From: Bacteroidales bacterium
GTDB taxonomy: Bacteria; Bacteroidota; Bacteroidia; Bacteroidales; CAIWKO01
Direction of reading: 5' to 3'
Assembly (NCBI GenBank): GCA_023228145.1
Contig: JALOBU010000036.1
Coordinates: forward strand, 1 to 30,020
Length of the DNA stretch: 30,020 bases
Position 1 is the first letter of the stretch, and every line of letters starts with the position of its first letter. Of this stretch, positions 8,801-16,352 are shown piece by piece. Both the position numbers and the translations under genes were made by a program. The notes beneath the pieces were generated by a model. It ran no database searches and was not told the DNA's origin. It worked only from the letters and a program-made list of their open reading frames with translations.

Positions 8801-11287
8801 ATGAAAACAAATCTTTTAAAAAAAATAATTTTGATATTTACTTTAGTTTTATTAGTATCTTTTTTTTATAATCAATCCTACGCTCAAAAACTTTCTGCCG
8901 GATGGTCACATTCACTTTTTTTATGTAATAACGGAAATACCGTTAATGCATGGGGCGCTAATGCATTCGGACAGCTTGGTGTTGGTGACACCATTGATAA
9001 AACCCTGCCTCTCACGGTAAATGAGTTGACCGGTGTAATCTCCATTTCTGCCGGCTACCAGCATACACTTGCATTGCGAAACGATAGTACTGTTTGGGCT
9101 TGGGGTGATAATACCTACGGTCAGCTTGGTGATAGCTCGAACACAAGTAAAAAAAATCCAATCCAAATACCCGGGCTTTCAGGCGTTATTGCTGTTTCAG
9201 GTGGTACAGCCGGTTATCATTCTTTAGCTTTGAAATCTGACGGAACCGTGTGGGCCTGGGGAAGAAATACAGATGGTCAATTAGGTGATGGAACCAATAA
9301 CAACTCAAATGTTCCTGTTCAGGTATCAGGCCTTGCTAATGTTATTGCTTTAGGCGGTGGTGAGTACCATTCCCTTGCTATTAAAAACGATAGCACCGTA
9401 TGGGCTTGGGGTAAAAACAATAAAGGGCAGTTAGGCGATGGAAGCATTGTTAATTCAAATGTTCCTGCTCAAGTAAGCGGAGCAGTCGGAATGATAGCTA
9501 TTGCTGCCGGTCGTTATTTCTCAATGGCTTTAAAGAGTAATAATACTGTTTGGGCCTGGGGTGAAAATCAATATGGACAACTGGGTAACGGAAATACAAC
9601 AGACAGCTGTGCCCCCGTTCAGGTAAATGGTTTAACAGATGCCATAGCTATTGCCGGTGGTGCATTTCACGGTATTGCAATAAAAAATGATGGTACTGTG
9701 GTTGCCTGGGGTAGAAACTCATACGGTAACTTGGGGGATGGTACTACAGACAATAGTTCAACTCCTGTTGATGTGTTATCTCTTTCTAATGTTACAGCCA
9801 TAGCGGGAGGCACTAATTATTCGCTGGCAATGACATCAGACAACAATGTATTTGCATGGGGTAGAAACGCTAATGGACAATTAGGCGATGGCACTTTAAC
9901 GGGAAAAGATGTACCCGGAGAAGTTCAATCATTATGCCCCGAAATAACATCACTTAATCCAGACAAAAAAATATCTGCCGGTTGGTCGCATTCTTTTTAT
10001 ATATGTTCAAATGACGGCACTGTAAATGGATGGGGCGCAAATTCTTTCGGGCAGGTAGGAAATGGGGATACTATAGGACAACTATCTCCTGTCTGGGTTC
10101 CCGGATTAACCAATGTAAAATCAATAGCTGCAGGATATCAGCATACACTAGCGCTAACAAACGATAGCACTGTCTGGGCTTGGGGCGATAATACTGACGG
10201 TCAGCTTGGTGATAGCACGAACACAAGTAAAAGAAATCCAATCCAAATACCCGGACTTTCAGGCGTTATTGCTGTTTCAGGTGGTACAGCCGGTTATCAT
10301 TCTTTAGCTTTGAAATCGGATGGAACCGTATGGGCTTGGGGAAGAAATACAGATGGTCAATTAGGTGATGGAACCAATAACAACTCAAATATTCCTGTTC
10401 AGGTATCAGATCTTGCAAATGTTATTGCTATAGGCGGTGGTGAATACCATTCCCTTGCTATTGAAAGTGATGGCACCGTGTGGGCATGGGGTAAGAATTC
10501 AAAAGGTCAATTAGGTAACGGAACTATAGCTAATAGCAATGTACCTGTTCAGGTAACCAATGCAACCAACTTCGTTGCATTGGCAGCCGGACGCTTTTAT
10601 TCCATTGCGTTAAGAAACGACAGCACTGTTTGGACCTGGGGACAAAATGAATATGGGCAACTGGGCGACGGAAATATAACAGACAGTTATATTCCTGTTC
10701 AGGTAAGTGGTTTGACAGATGTAACAGGTATTGCAGGAGGAGCTTTTCATGCTATGGCTATAAAAAGCGATGGAACAGTAGTATCCTGGGGTAGAAACTC
10801 TTACGGAAATTTAGGAGACGGAACCACAACTCACAGTTCAATACCAGTTAATGTAAGCAATCTTATAAATGTAGTAGAACTTGCCGGTGGAACTAATTAT
10901 TCGCTTGCATTAACCTCAAATGATTCATTATTTGCTTTCGGTAGAAATCCCGAAGGACAGCTTGGATTTGGCAATAATAACGATGCTCATATTCCAACTG
11001 CGGTTGATTCTTTGTGTCCTTCTTCAGTTGGAATTACTGATAATTCAATAGAACCTGAAATTTTTGTATTTCCAAATCCTTCAACGGAAGGCATATTCCA
11101 TATTTCCAACGGAACCATTGTGTCTCATATTGTTGCATATGATATGCTTGGTAAAATTGTATTTGAGGACAAAATGCCTGAAACATCAAAGAATATAATT
11201 GACTTGTCAAATCAGCAAAGTGGTATATACATCTTGAGAATGGAGTCAAATAATAAAATTTATAATCTAAAGCTAATAAAACAGTAA
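8801..11287 (+). CDS. Secreted double RCC1 beta-propeller protein with T9SS tail
   Basis: An 828-residue exported protein. The signal peptide is about 1-29 (ending SYAQ). Two consecutive seven-repeat RCC1 propellers follow, about 30-385 and 388-745. Equivalent positions are 360 residues apart: SAGWSHS opens both halves, and each half ends with a GTNYSLA strand, a GRNxxGQLG core and a short Ser-Leu-Cys-Pro linker. Residues about 755-828 are the T9SS sorting domain (FPNPSTEG, then AYDMLGKIVF, ending KLIKQ). The order of repeat variants matches the single-propeller protein upstream, so the three propellers come from one ancestor. It is the last gene before the terminator at 11303-11363. Function is unknown; a surface or released ligand-binding role beside the TonB receptor is inference. 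Confidence 0.9.
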   Translation: MKTNLLKKIILIFTLVLLVSFFYNQSYAQKLSAGWSHSLFLCNNGNTVNAWGANAFGQLGVGDTIDKTLPLTVNELTGVISISAGYQHTLALRNDSTVWAWGDNTYGQLGDSSNTSKKNPIQIPGLSGVIAVSGGTAGYHSLALKSDGTVWAWGRNTDGQLGDGTNNNSNVPVQVSGLANVIALGGGEYHSLAIKNDSTVWAWGKNNKGQLGDGSIVNSNVPAQVSGAVGMIAIAAGRYFSMALKSNNTVWAWGENQYGQLGNGNTTDSCAPVQVNGLTDAIAIAGGAFHGIAIKNDGTVVAWGRNSYGNLGDGTTDNSSTPVDVLSLSNVTAIAGGTNYSLAMTSDNNVFAWGRNANGQLGDGTLTGKDVPGEVQSLCPEITSLNPDKKISAGWSHSFYICSNDGTVNGWGANSFGQVGNGDTIGQLSPVWVPGLTNVKSIAAGYQHTLALTNDSTVWAWGDNTDGQLGDSTNTSKRNPIQIPGLSGVIAVSGGTAGYHSLALKSDGTVWAWGRNTDGQLGDGTNNNSNIPVQVSDLANVIAIGGGEYHSLAIESDGTVWAWGKNSKGQLGNGTIANSNVPVQVTNATNFVALAAGRFYSIALRNDSTVWTWGQNEYGQLGDGNITDSYIPVQVSGLTDVTGIAGGAFHAMAIKSDGTVVSWGRNSYGNLGDGTTTHSSIPVNVSNLINVVELAGGTNYSLALTSNDSLFAFGRNPEGQLGFGNNNDAHIPTAVDSLCPSSVGITDNSIEPEIFVFPNPSTEGIFHISNGTIVSHIVAYDMLGKIVFEDKMPETSKNIIDLSNQQSGIYILRMESNNKIYNLKLIKQ
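9121..9360 (+). repeat. Near-identical DNA segment, copy 1 (propeller 1, blades 2-4)
   Basis: Aligned by eye to 10201-10440 at an offset of exactly 1080 bases, about 228 of 240 positions agree (roughly 95%). The flanking 60-base blocks drop to about 80%. This indicates a 360-codon internal duplication whose central part has been homogenised or changed slowly. Confidence 0.85.
10201..10440 (+). repeat. Near-identical DNA segment, copy 2 (propeller 2, blades 2-4)
   Basis: Partner of the segment at 9121-9360, same frame, offset 1080 bases. The differences are mostly third-position or conservative changes (for example the Gly-to-Asp change in VSGLANV versus VSDLANV). Confidence 0.85.
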
Positions 11288-11302
11288 AATTCTTTTAATA
11301 GA

Positions 11303-11363
11303 AAAGCACATGGTAAGCATTAAAGTTGGAAATATAATTTTTAGTTTGCCATGTGCTTTTTTT
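11303..11363 (+). terminator. Intrinsic terminator ending the receptor/RCC1 unit
   Basis: Arms AAAGCACATGGTAA (11303-11316) and TTGCCATGTGCTTT (11346-11359) pair over 14 bp with one T-G wobble, enclosing a loop of about 29 bases, and a T run continues to 11363. It begins 15 bases after the stop of the double RCC1 gene. On the minus strand it is followed by a short T tract, so it may also stop transcripts from the minus side. Confidence 0.8.
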
Positions 11364-11407
11364 ATTTATTCATATTTTGAGCTAAACAAATCAATGTCAT
11401 AACGGAC

Positions 11408-11500
11408 TTAATTCCTTCTCAATTTGCTAGCAAATCCTCCGCGGAAGACAAAAGCCCCACCAGCCAATGCATAAAGTAAAATTGTTTTAAAATATGCCAT
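11408..11500 (-). CDS. Possible 30-residue hydrophobic small protein
   Basis: An ATG-initiated minus-strand frame of 30 codons reading MAYFKTILLYALAGGAFVF, then RGGFASKLRRN. It has one hydrophobic helix with a basic C-terminal end, the profile of a small membrane peptide. An AAAAAG stretch lies a few bases before the ATG, and the bidirectional hairpin at 11303-11363 lies downstream. I do not recognise a family and see no clear TAnnTTTG box. It could equally be a leftover of the decayed region just upstream (the TonB receptor remnant at 11573-11757). Confidence 0.3.
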   Translation of the reverse strand: MAYFKTILLYALAGGAFVFRGGFASKLRRN

Positions 11501-11572
11501 CACTTTTTAAATAAAAAACGTTGACACAAGAGCCGACAGAAAAGAAAACAGTCAAACAACAATGACACGAAA

Positions 11573-11757
11573 CATGATGCCTCCAATGGCATCGTTACTG
11601 TAAATCACAGAACCTGACCCGAATTAGATTTATGCTTCTTCCACGCAAAAGGGTCAAGAGATATTACATTTTGTATGTTACCTGCACGGAAAATTGCAGT
11701 ATTCATTCTGATTCCATAAACAGTATAGAGAAACCTGTTATGAAAACATCCTTTACT
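11573..11757 (-). pseudogene. Decayed TonB-dependent receptor plug fragment
   Basis: Translation of the minus strand from 11757 to about 11624 gives a stretch with NRFLYTVYGIRMNTAIF, then RAGNIQNVISLD. It matches residues 166-194 of the intact receptor at 4889-7321 at 21 of 29 positions. After a change of reading frame, 11623-11573 gives FGSGSVIYSNDAIGGIM, matching receptor residues 205-221 at 12 of 17. There is at least one frameshift, stops follow in each frame, and neither the N-terminal domain nor the barrel is visible. It is therefore a remnant of a second receptor gene, inverted relative to the intact one. Confidence 0.85.
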
Positions 11758-11764
11758 CCTTTGA

Positions 11765-11797
11765 TTGTAATGTTTTTGTCAGGTTTATATATCTTTG
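11765..11797 (+). promoter_or_regulatory. Promoter of the DUF3795 / radical SAM / DUF6873 unit
   Basis: A -33 TTG at 11765-11767 and -7 box TATCTTTG at 11790-11797 (exact TAnnTTTG) are separated by 22 bases. Transcription would start near 11803, about 19 bases before the ATG at 11822. Confidence 0.7.
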
Positions 11798-11821
11798 CAA
11801 TGATATAATTCCGTAAAAATT

Positions 11822-12121
11822 ATGAATACAAATGAAGTTTTATCCGCTTGTGGTTTATTTTGCCAGGAGTGTGAATTTTACACAGTAAAGTGTGCGGGGT
11901 GCCATAACATTAAAGGTTCAACATTTTGGGCACTTGAGATGATGCCGTCCAAAGTTTGCCCATTATACGATTGTAGTGTTAATCAGCGCAAATACCGTGA
12001 CTGCGGGGACTGTTCCGAGCTTCCCTGTTCGTTGTTTCTGCAGATGAAAGACCCCAATAGCTCGGAAGAAGAGCATCAACACATGCTGAAGGTACGAAAA
12101 GAAAGACTCAAGAACAGATAG
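11822..12121 (+). CDS. DUF3795 cysteine-rich protein
   Basis: A 99-residue soluble protein with ten cysteines, arranged as CGLFCQEC near 10-17, CAGCH near 24-28, then VCPLYDC and CGDCSELPC. This matches DUF3795, a small presumed metal-binding (zinc or iron-sulfur) domain of unknown function found in anaerobic bacteria and archaea. It opens a three-gene unit: the radical SAM gene begins 11 bases downstream. Whether the cysteines hold a metal for that enzyme or serve another role cannot be told from sequence. Confidence 0.85.
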   Translation: MNTNEVLSACGLFCQECEFYTVKCAGCHNIKGSTFWALEMMPSKVCPLYDCSVNQRKYRDCGDCSELPCSLFLQMKDPNSSEEEHQHMLKVRKERLKNR

Positions 12122-12132
12122 AAATTTTTTTT

Positions 12133-13149
12133 ATGCATTTTAACATCCCTGTTTTTATCCCTCATCTGGGATGTCCTTTTCAATGTATATTCTGTAATCA
12201 GAAGCACATATCAGGAATTCTCAAAGCCCCTGAGGCTGATGATATTGTAAAAATAATTGAACAAAAACTTTCAACCATTGATTATAAAACCTCTGATGTG
12301 GAGGTGGCTTTTTTCGGTGGAAGTTTCACCTGTTTGCCAAAAGCAGTTCAGGAGAATTATCTTGGTGCTGTTCAGCCATACATTACTGAAAAAAAAATTC
12401 ATGGAATCAGAATTTCAACAAGGCCTGATTTTATCACACCGGAAATACTGCACTTTCTTATGAAATATCGCGTGAAAGCGATAGAATTAGGCGCGCAATC
12501 AATGGATGATGGAATTTTAGCTGCAATTGGACGTGGGCACACAACTACAGATGTTATAAGGTCTTCACATCTTATAAAAGAACATGGCTTTGAATTGGGG
12601 TTACAGACAATGGTTGGCTTACCCGGAGAAAAAATTAATAATGTAACAAACACAGCAAAAAAAGTTGCAAAACTAAAACCCGATACGGTCAGAATTTATC
12701 CTGTACTGGTGATAAAAAACACTGAATTGGGAAAAATGTACAATCAGGGTACGTATCAGCCTTTATCTTTGGAGTCTGCAGTGTATTTTGTAATGGCAGC
12801 CATGGAAGTTTATAATGAAAAAGATATAAATGTTATCAAAGTGGGGTTACATCCTTCTGAAGAGTTGCAAAGTGGTAAAAGCCTTGTTGCCGGGCCTTTC
12901 CATCCTTCATTTCGCGAACTTGTACTGACAAAAATGTGGGCTCTACGACTCGAAAAACTTATGATGCCCGAAAAAAAACCGATGAATAAAAAACGGTGTT
13001 TAACAATAACTGTCCCGTTTTCAGAATATAATAATGCCATAGGATACAAAGCGGCAAACAGAAAAAAACTCTCTGAAAAATATGCGAAAGTCAGGTTTTT
13101 ACGTTCAGAGACATTAAAAAAAATGAATTTTGAAGTGGATTATCATTGA
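12133..13149 (+). CDS. Radical SAM protein, Elp3-like without acetyltransferase domain
   Basis: A 338-residue enzyme with the radical SAM CxxxCxxC motif at C14, C18 and C21 (PHLGCPFQCIFCNQ), ligating a [4Fe-4S] cluster that cleaves S-adenosylmethionine. Also seen: the SAM-contacting FFGGSFTCLP near 60-69, ISTRPDFI (conserved RPD of the Elp3/HemN-like group), AIELGAQSMDDGIL, and GLQTMVGLPGE near 155-165. It belongs to the Elp3-related radical SAM proteins that lack the C-terminal GNAT domain, a group common in Clostridia. The substrate is unknown; tRNA or cofactor modification is only a guess from the family. It overlaps the next gene by 20 bases, which indicates coupled translation. Confidence 0.88.
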   Translation: MHFNIPVFIPHLGCPFQCIFCNQKHISGILKAPEADDIVKIIEQKLSTIDYKTSDVEVAFFGGSFTCLPKAVQENYLGAVQPYITEKKIHGIRISTRPDFITPEILHFLMKYRVKAIELGAQSMDDGILAAIGRGHTTTDVIRSSHLIKEHGFELGLQTMVGLPGEKINNVTNTAKKVAKLKPDTVRIYPVLVIKNTELGKMYNQGTYQPLSLESAVYFVMAAMEVYNEKDINVIKVGLHPSEELQSGKSLVAGPFHPSFRELVLTKMWALRLEKLMMPEKKPMNKKRCLTITVPFSEYNNAIGYKAANRKKLSEKYAKVRFLRSETLKKMNFEVDYH

Positions 13150-13825
13150 CAAGCGCATTTCTGAAAAGGCTAAAGAAAAACTTAGACGTTTTGGACAATT
13201 ACTGGAGTTCGAAAGTAAAGGAATAGTGTATGATGGCATTAGTGGCCATCCGGATATATTTTTTTGCCAATGCGGCGGCAAATTAGTAATAGCTCCAAAT
13301 ACTCCCGTTTCTTTTATCAAAACCCTCCAGGATAATAATATTTCATTTGTTTTTGGTGAAAATTATTTAAATGTAAAACATCCTGATACAGTTTATTATA
13401 ATGCTGTTATTTCAAGTAAATATTTAATTCATAATTTGAAGTATACAGATAGTAAAATTATCGAATTATGTTCAGAAAAGATACAGATTAACCTGTCACA
13501 GGCTTATACCCGTTGCAACCTTTTTAATGTCGGAAATGATTTTTTTATCACCTCTGACCGTGGTATTGAGAAAACATTAATAAAACAAAATTTACAAGTC
13601 AAGTTCGTTAACCCTTCGGGTATCATATTACCTGGTTTTAGAAACGGCTTTTTCGGTGGCTGTTGCGGATTGGATAACAACAGGATCTTTGTAAACGGTA
13701 GCCTGAATTTATTGAAAAACAGTAAAATAATTATTGATTTTATTTATGATGCCGGACTTGAAATAATAGAATTACATGAAGGTATGTTATTCGATGGCGG
13801 AGGAATACTTTTTATTGATACATAA
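13130..13825 (+). CDS. DUF6873-like (GME fold) conserved hypothetical protein
   Basis: A 231-residue cytoplasmic protein of unknown function. Features: a repeat-like N-terminal half with SGHPDIFFCQCGGKLVIAP near 38-56, ITSDRGIEKTL near 139-149, and a Gly-rich GFRNGFFGGCCGLDNNRIFV near 168-187 followed by NGSL and a C-terminal ELHEGMLFDGGGILFI. These positions fit the DUF6873 family, described as having a GME (guanidine-group-modifying-enzyme-like) fold; I recall this from the family's typical appearance and give it moderate confidence. Its ATG lies inside the end of the radical SAM gene (20-base overlap). The close coupling suggests the two act together. Confidence 0.7.
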   Translation: MKWIIIDKRISEKAKEKLRRFGQLLEFESKGIVYDGISGHPDIFFCQCGGKLVIAPNTPVSFIKTLQDNNISFVFGENYLNVKHPDTVYYNAVISSKYLIHNLKYTDSKIIELCSEKIQINLSQAYTRCNLFNVGNDFFITSDRGIEKTLIKQNLQVKFVNPSGIILPGFRNGFFGGCCGLDNNRIFVNGSLNLLKNSKIIIDFIYDAGLEIIELHEGMLFDGGGILFIDT

Positions 13826-13828
13826 AAA

Positions 13829-13861
13829 TTTTTGCCGTTAAACAGTTAAACAGTATTTTTG
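13829..13861 (+). promoter_or_regulatory. Promoter of the GT2 fusion gene
   Basis: A -33 TTTTTG at 13829-13834 and -7 box TATTTTTG at 13854-13861, 19 bases apart. This is one of the best matches in the window to the Bacteroidota promoter. Transcription would start near 13868, giving a leader of only about 11 bases before the TTG start at 13879. Confidence 0.8.
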
Positions 13862-13878
13862 ACAAAAATATTTTTTTA

Positions 13879-15849
13879 TTGAAACTCTCCGTAGTTATAG
13901 TTAATTACAATGTAAGGTATTTCCTTGAGCAATGTCTTCACTCCGTTTTCAAAGCAGGACAGGACATAGATATGGAAGTTTTTGTTGTTGACAACAATTC
14001 GGTTGATGGTTCTGTGGATATGATTAAGGAAAAATTTTCTGCTGTAAAACTTATTGAGAACCATGAAAATAGGGGCTTTGCTCGTGCTAATAATCAAGCC
14101 ATCAGGGAAAGTTCTGGAAAGTATGTGCTATTACTCAATCCCGATACGGTTGTGGAAGAAGACACTTTTTGTAAAACGATAGATTTCATGGAAACTCATC
14201 CTGATGCAGGAGGCATGGGTGTTAAGATGGTGGACGGTAAAGGACGATTTCTTCCGGAATCGAAAAGAGGGCTTCCAACACCTTCTGTTGCATTTTATAA
14301 AATATTCGGCCTTTCAAAGTTGTTTCCAAAGTCACCAGTTTTTGGAAAGTATCACTTAGGTTTTCTTGATAAGGACAAAGAGCACGAAATTGATATACTT
14401 TCAGGAGCTTTTATGATGCTGAGGCGAGATGCTCTTAATAAAACCGGCTTTCTGGATGAAGATTTTTTTATGTATGGGGAGGATATCGATATATCATATC
14501 GTATAAAAAAAGCAGGATATAAAAATTATTATTATCCCGGAACAAGAATAATACATTACAAAGGAGAAAGCACAAAAAAAAGCAGCATAAATTATGTGTT
14601 TGTATTTTATAATGCTATGATTATTTTTGCCCGCAAGCACTTTACGCAGAAAAATGCCCGCTTGTTTTCCTCATTAATACAGCTTGCTGTTTTTTTAAGA
14701 GCTTTTATAGCTCTTGCTGCTCGTTTTGTTCAATGGATATTTCTTCCTTTGATTGACAGTATTATGATTTACACGGGCATTTTTTTTATTGCTAATTACT
14801 GGGAAGCGCATGTGATTTTTATTAAAGGTGGCTCTTACCCCATTGAATTTTATACGATTGCCATACCTGCATATATCATAGTTTGGCTTTTCTCCACTTA
14901 TTTTAGCGGAGGATATGATAAGCCCATCCGGACATCAAAAATATTTCAGGGTTTGTTGATAGGAACTGTTTTAATACTTACCATTTACGCTTTACTTGGC
15001 GAAGAAATGAGATTTTCCAGAGCTCTTATTTTATTGGGCTCTGCATGGGCACTGGTTTCTATGCTTTGTGTGCGTTTTGTACTAAGCTTGCTGAAAGTTA
15101 AAAGTTATAGTTTGAGGGGAAGCAAAAATAAACGATTTGTAATTATTGGGGATGAAATTGAAGCATTGAGGGTATCTGAATTATTGAAAAAAACGGTTTT
15201 TTCGCCCGGGTTTATAGGATTAATAAACATCGAAGATAGCTTCTCACAAGAAAAAGGTTTTGTAGGCAATATTTCACAACTTGCCGATATAATTTATATT
15301 TATAAAATTGACGAAGTTATTTTTTGTTCAAAATCTCTGCCGCCTCAATTCATCATTGATAAAATGTCAGATTTGCAACATGCCAATATTGATTTTAAAA
15401 TAGCACCGCCAGAAAGTATGTCGATTATCGGCAGCAATTCAATCAATACTAACGGCGAGTTGTATGTACTTAATATAAATACTATAAGCAAAGCATCAAA
15501 TAAAAGAAATAAAAGGCTGGTTGATGTTTTATTTTGCCTTGGCTTCCTGGTGTTTTACCCTTTATTATTCGTTTTTACAAAAAATCCTTTGGGATTTTTT
15601 GTAAATATTTTTTCTGTGTTTTTTGGTATAAAATCCTGGGTAGGCTACCAAAATATCAGCAAACCAACCATGGAACAAAAATTACCGCACATACGCCCGG
15701 GGGTTCTTTTCCCTGTGGATTCTATTAGAAAGCAACACATTTCTGATGATATTGCAGGGAGTCTTAATATTCTATATGCAAAGGATTACAAAATACGAAA
15801 TGATGTAAACATCATTTTAAAGGGCTTTAAAAATCTAGGCAGAAGATAA
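13879..15849 (+). CDS. GT2 glycosyltransferase fused to a membrane sugar-transferase-like region
   Basis: A 656-residue protein. Residues 1-260 form a family 2 GT-A glycosyltransferase of the rhamnosyltransferase type: SVVIVNYN at 4-11, VVDNNSVDGS at 36-45, NRGFARANNQA at 64-74, NPDT at 87-90 (metal/nucleotide-sugar site), and GAFMMLRRDAL then DEDFFMYGEDIDIS for the acceptor-side acid. Then come about five hydrophobic segments (265-400), a CoA_binding_3-like Rossmann stretch (KRFVIIGDEIEALRV and the following 100 residues), and an end resembling a reduced bacterial sugar transferase domain (NKRLVDVLFCL, KSWVGY, ILYAKDYKIRNDVNIIL). A complete sugar-transferase active site is not visible. Likely role: adding a sugar to a lipid-linked polysaccharide at the inner membrane. 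The start is a TTG, supported by the promoter and because the GT2 fold begins at the next residue. Confidence 0.88.
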   Translation: MKLSVVIVNYNVRYFLEQCLHSVFKAGQDIDMEVFVVDNNSVDGSVDMIKEKFSAVKLIENHENRGFARANNQAIRESSGKYVLLLNPDTVVEEDTFCKTIDFMETHPDAGGMGVKMVDGKGRFLPESKRGLPTPSVAFYKIFGLSKLFPKSPVFGKYHLGFLDKDKEHEIDILSGAFMMLRRDALNKTGFLDEDFFMYGEDIDISYRIKKAGYKNYYYPGTRIIHYKGESTKKSSINYVFVFYNAMIIFARKHFTQKNARLFSSLIQLAVFLRAFIALAARFVQWIFLPLIDSIMIYTGIFFIANYWEAHVIFIKGGSYPIEFYTIAIPAYIIVWLFSTYFSGGYDKPIRTSKIFQGLLIGTVLILTIYALLGEEMRFSRALILLGSAWALVSMLCVRFVLSLLKVKSYSLRGSKNKRFVIIGDEIEALRVSELLKKTVFSPGFIGLINIEDSFSQEKGFVGNISQLADIIYIYKIDEVIFCSKSLPPQFIIDKMSDLQHANIDFKIAPPESMSIIGSNSINTNGELYVLNINTISKASNKRNKRLVDVLFCLGFLVFYPLLFVFTKNPLGFFVNIFSVFFGIKSWVGYQNISKPTMEQKLPHIRPGVLFPVDSIRKQHISDDIAGSLNILYAKDYKIRNDVNIILKGFKNLGRR

Positions 15850-16297
15850 AAAAAATAGTCTGATAATTCATGCCTTAAAAAGCCTTTGCAGCAAAAAGAC
15901 CAAGCATTTCGTATTGATGCAAATTGAATAAATATGAGAATTAATAAAAATCCTTATTTTCAGGTGTCGAAAATTCCGGATCATTGAGATTCTTAATAAA
16001 ATCAAGGGTTTCCAACATGGGAAAAATCAAAATTAACATTAAAAGCTGTAATTTTGGTTATGACTCCACTTTTGTTTTTCTTCTTTCTAACACATGTCCA
16101 ATGATATTTTAAATCATTCTGGACACCTTTTCCAAAAACAACTTTTAAATATTAGCAAAGGTTTTTACGAGAAAAAACCAACTAATTTGAAAAGTGAAGA
16201 AGTCTGGAGCATATCCTACATCCTTTTTTACACAATGAATTTTATAACCTTGTTTATAACTTCTGTAAATTTCTTCTTTTAAATAGTTCAGTTTTTT
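15850..16297. other. Gene-poor spacer with a hairpin and a doubtful short frame
   Basis: About 450 bases between the GT2 gene and the next promoter. It holds an inverted repeat at 16096-16126 (TGTCCA-ATGAT against ATCAT-TC-TGGACA, loop of 7). A 32-codon minus-strand frame at 15941-16039 ends FSTPENKDFY, with no family signature or promoter. Frames at 16094-16282 (plus) and 16145-16402 (minus) are also unsupported; the latter runs through the promoter and signal peptide of the next gene. This may be a decayed gene, but I could not identify one. Confidence 0.45.
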
Positions 16298-16305
16298 TAT
16301 TTTTG
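16298..16305 (+). promoter_or_regulatory. Bacteroidota -7 box for the TPR/PD40 unit
   Basis: TATTTTTG, exact TAnnTTTG, with a TTTT tract at 16277-16280 as a weak -33 region. It is 47 bases upstream of the TTG start at 16353. Confidence 0.65.
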
Positions 16306-16352
16306 CCAGCCATGATGGTGTTTTAAAGATTTTATAAATAACATTCAAAACA

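Noticed and set aside
7343..11287. Regular DNA repeats as a possible CRISPR or satellite array
   Set aside because: Repeats are in-frame RCC1 blades of two exported proteins with variable codons, not identical short repeats with spacers.
15941..16039. 32-codon minus-strand frame ending FSTPENKDFY
   Set aside because: Peptide looks plausible but there is no promoter, conservation or family; kept only as a note in the spacer entry.
16094..16282. 62-residue plus-strand frame
   Set aside because: Starts within an inverted repeat, low-complexity hydrophobic end, no promoter or family signature.
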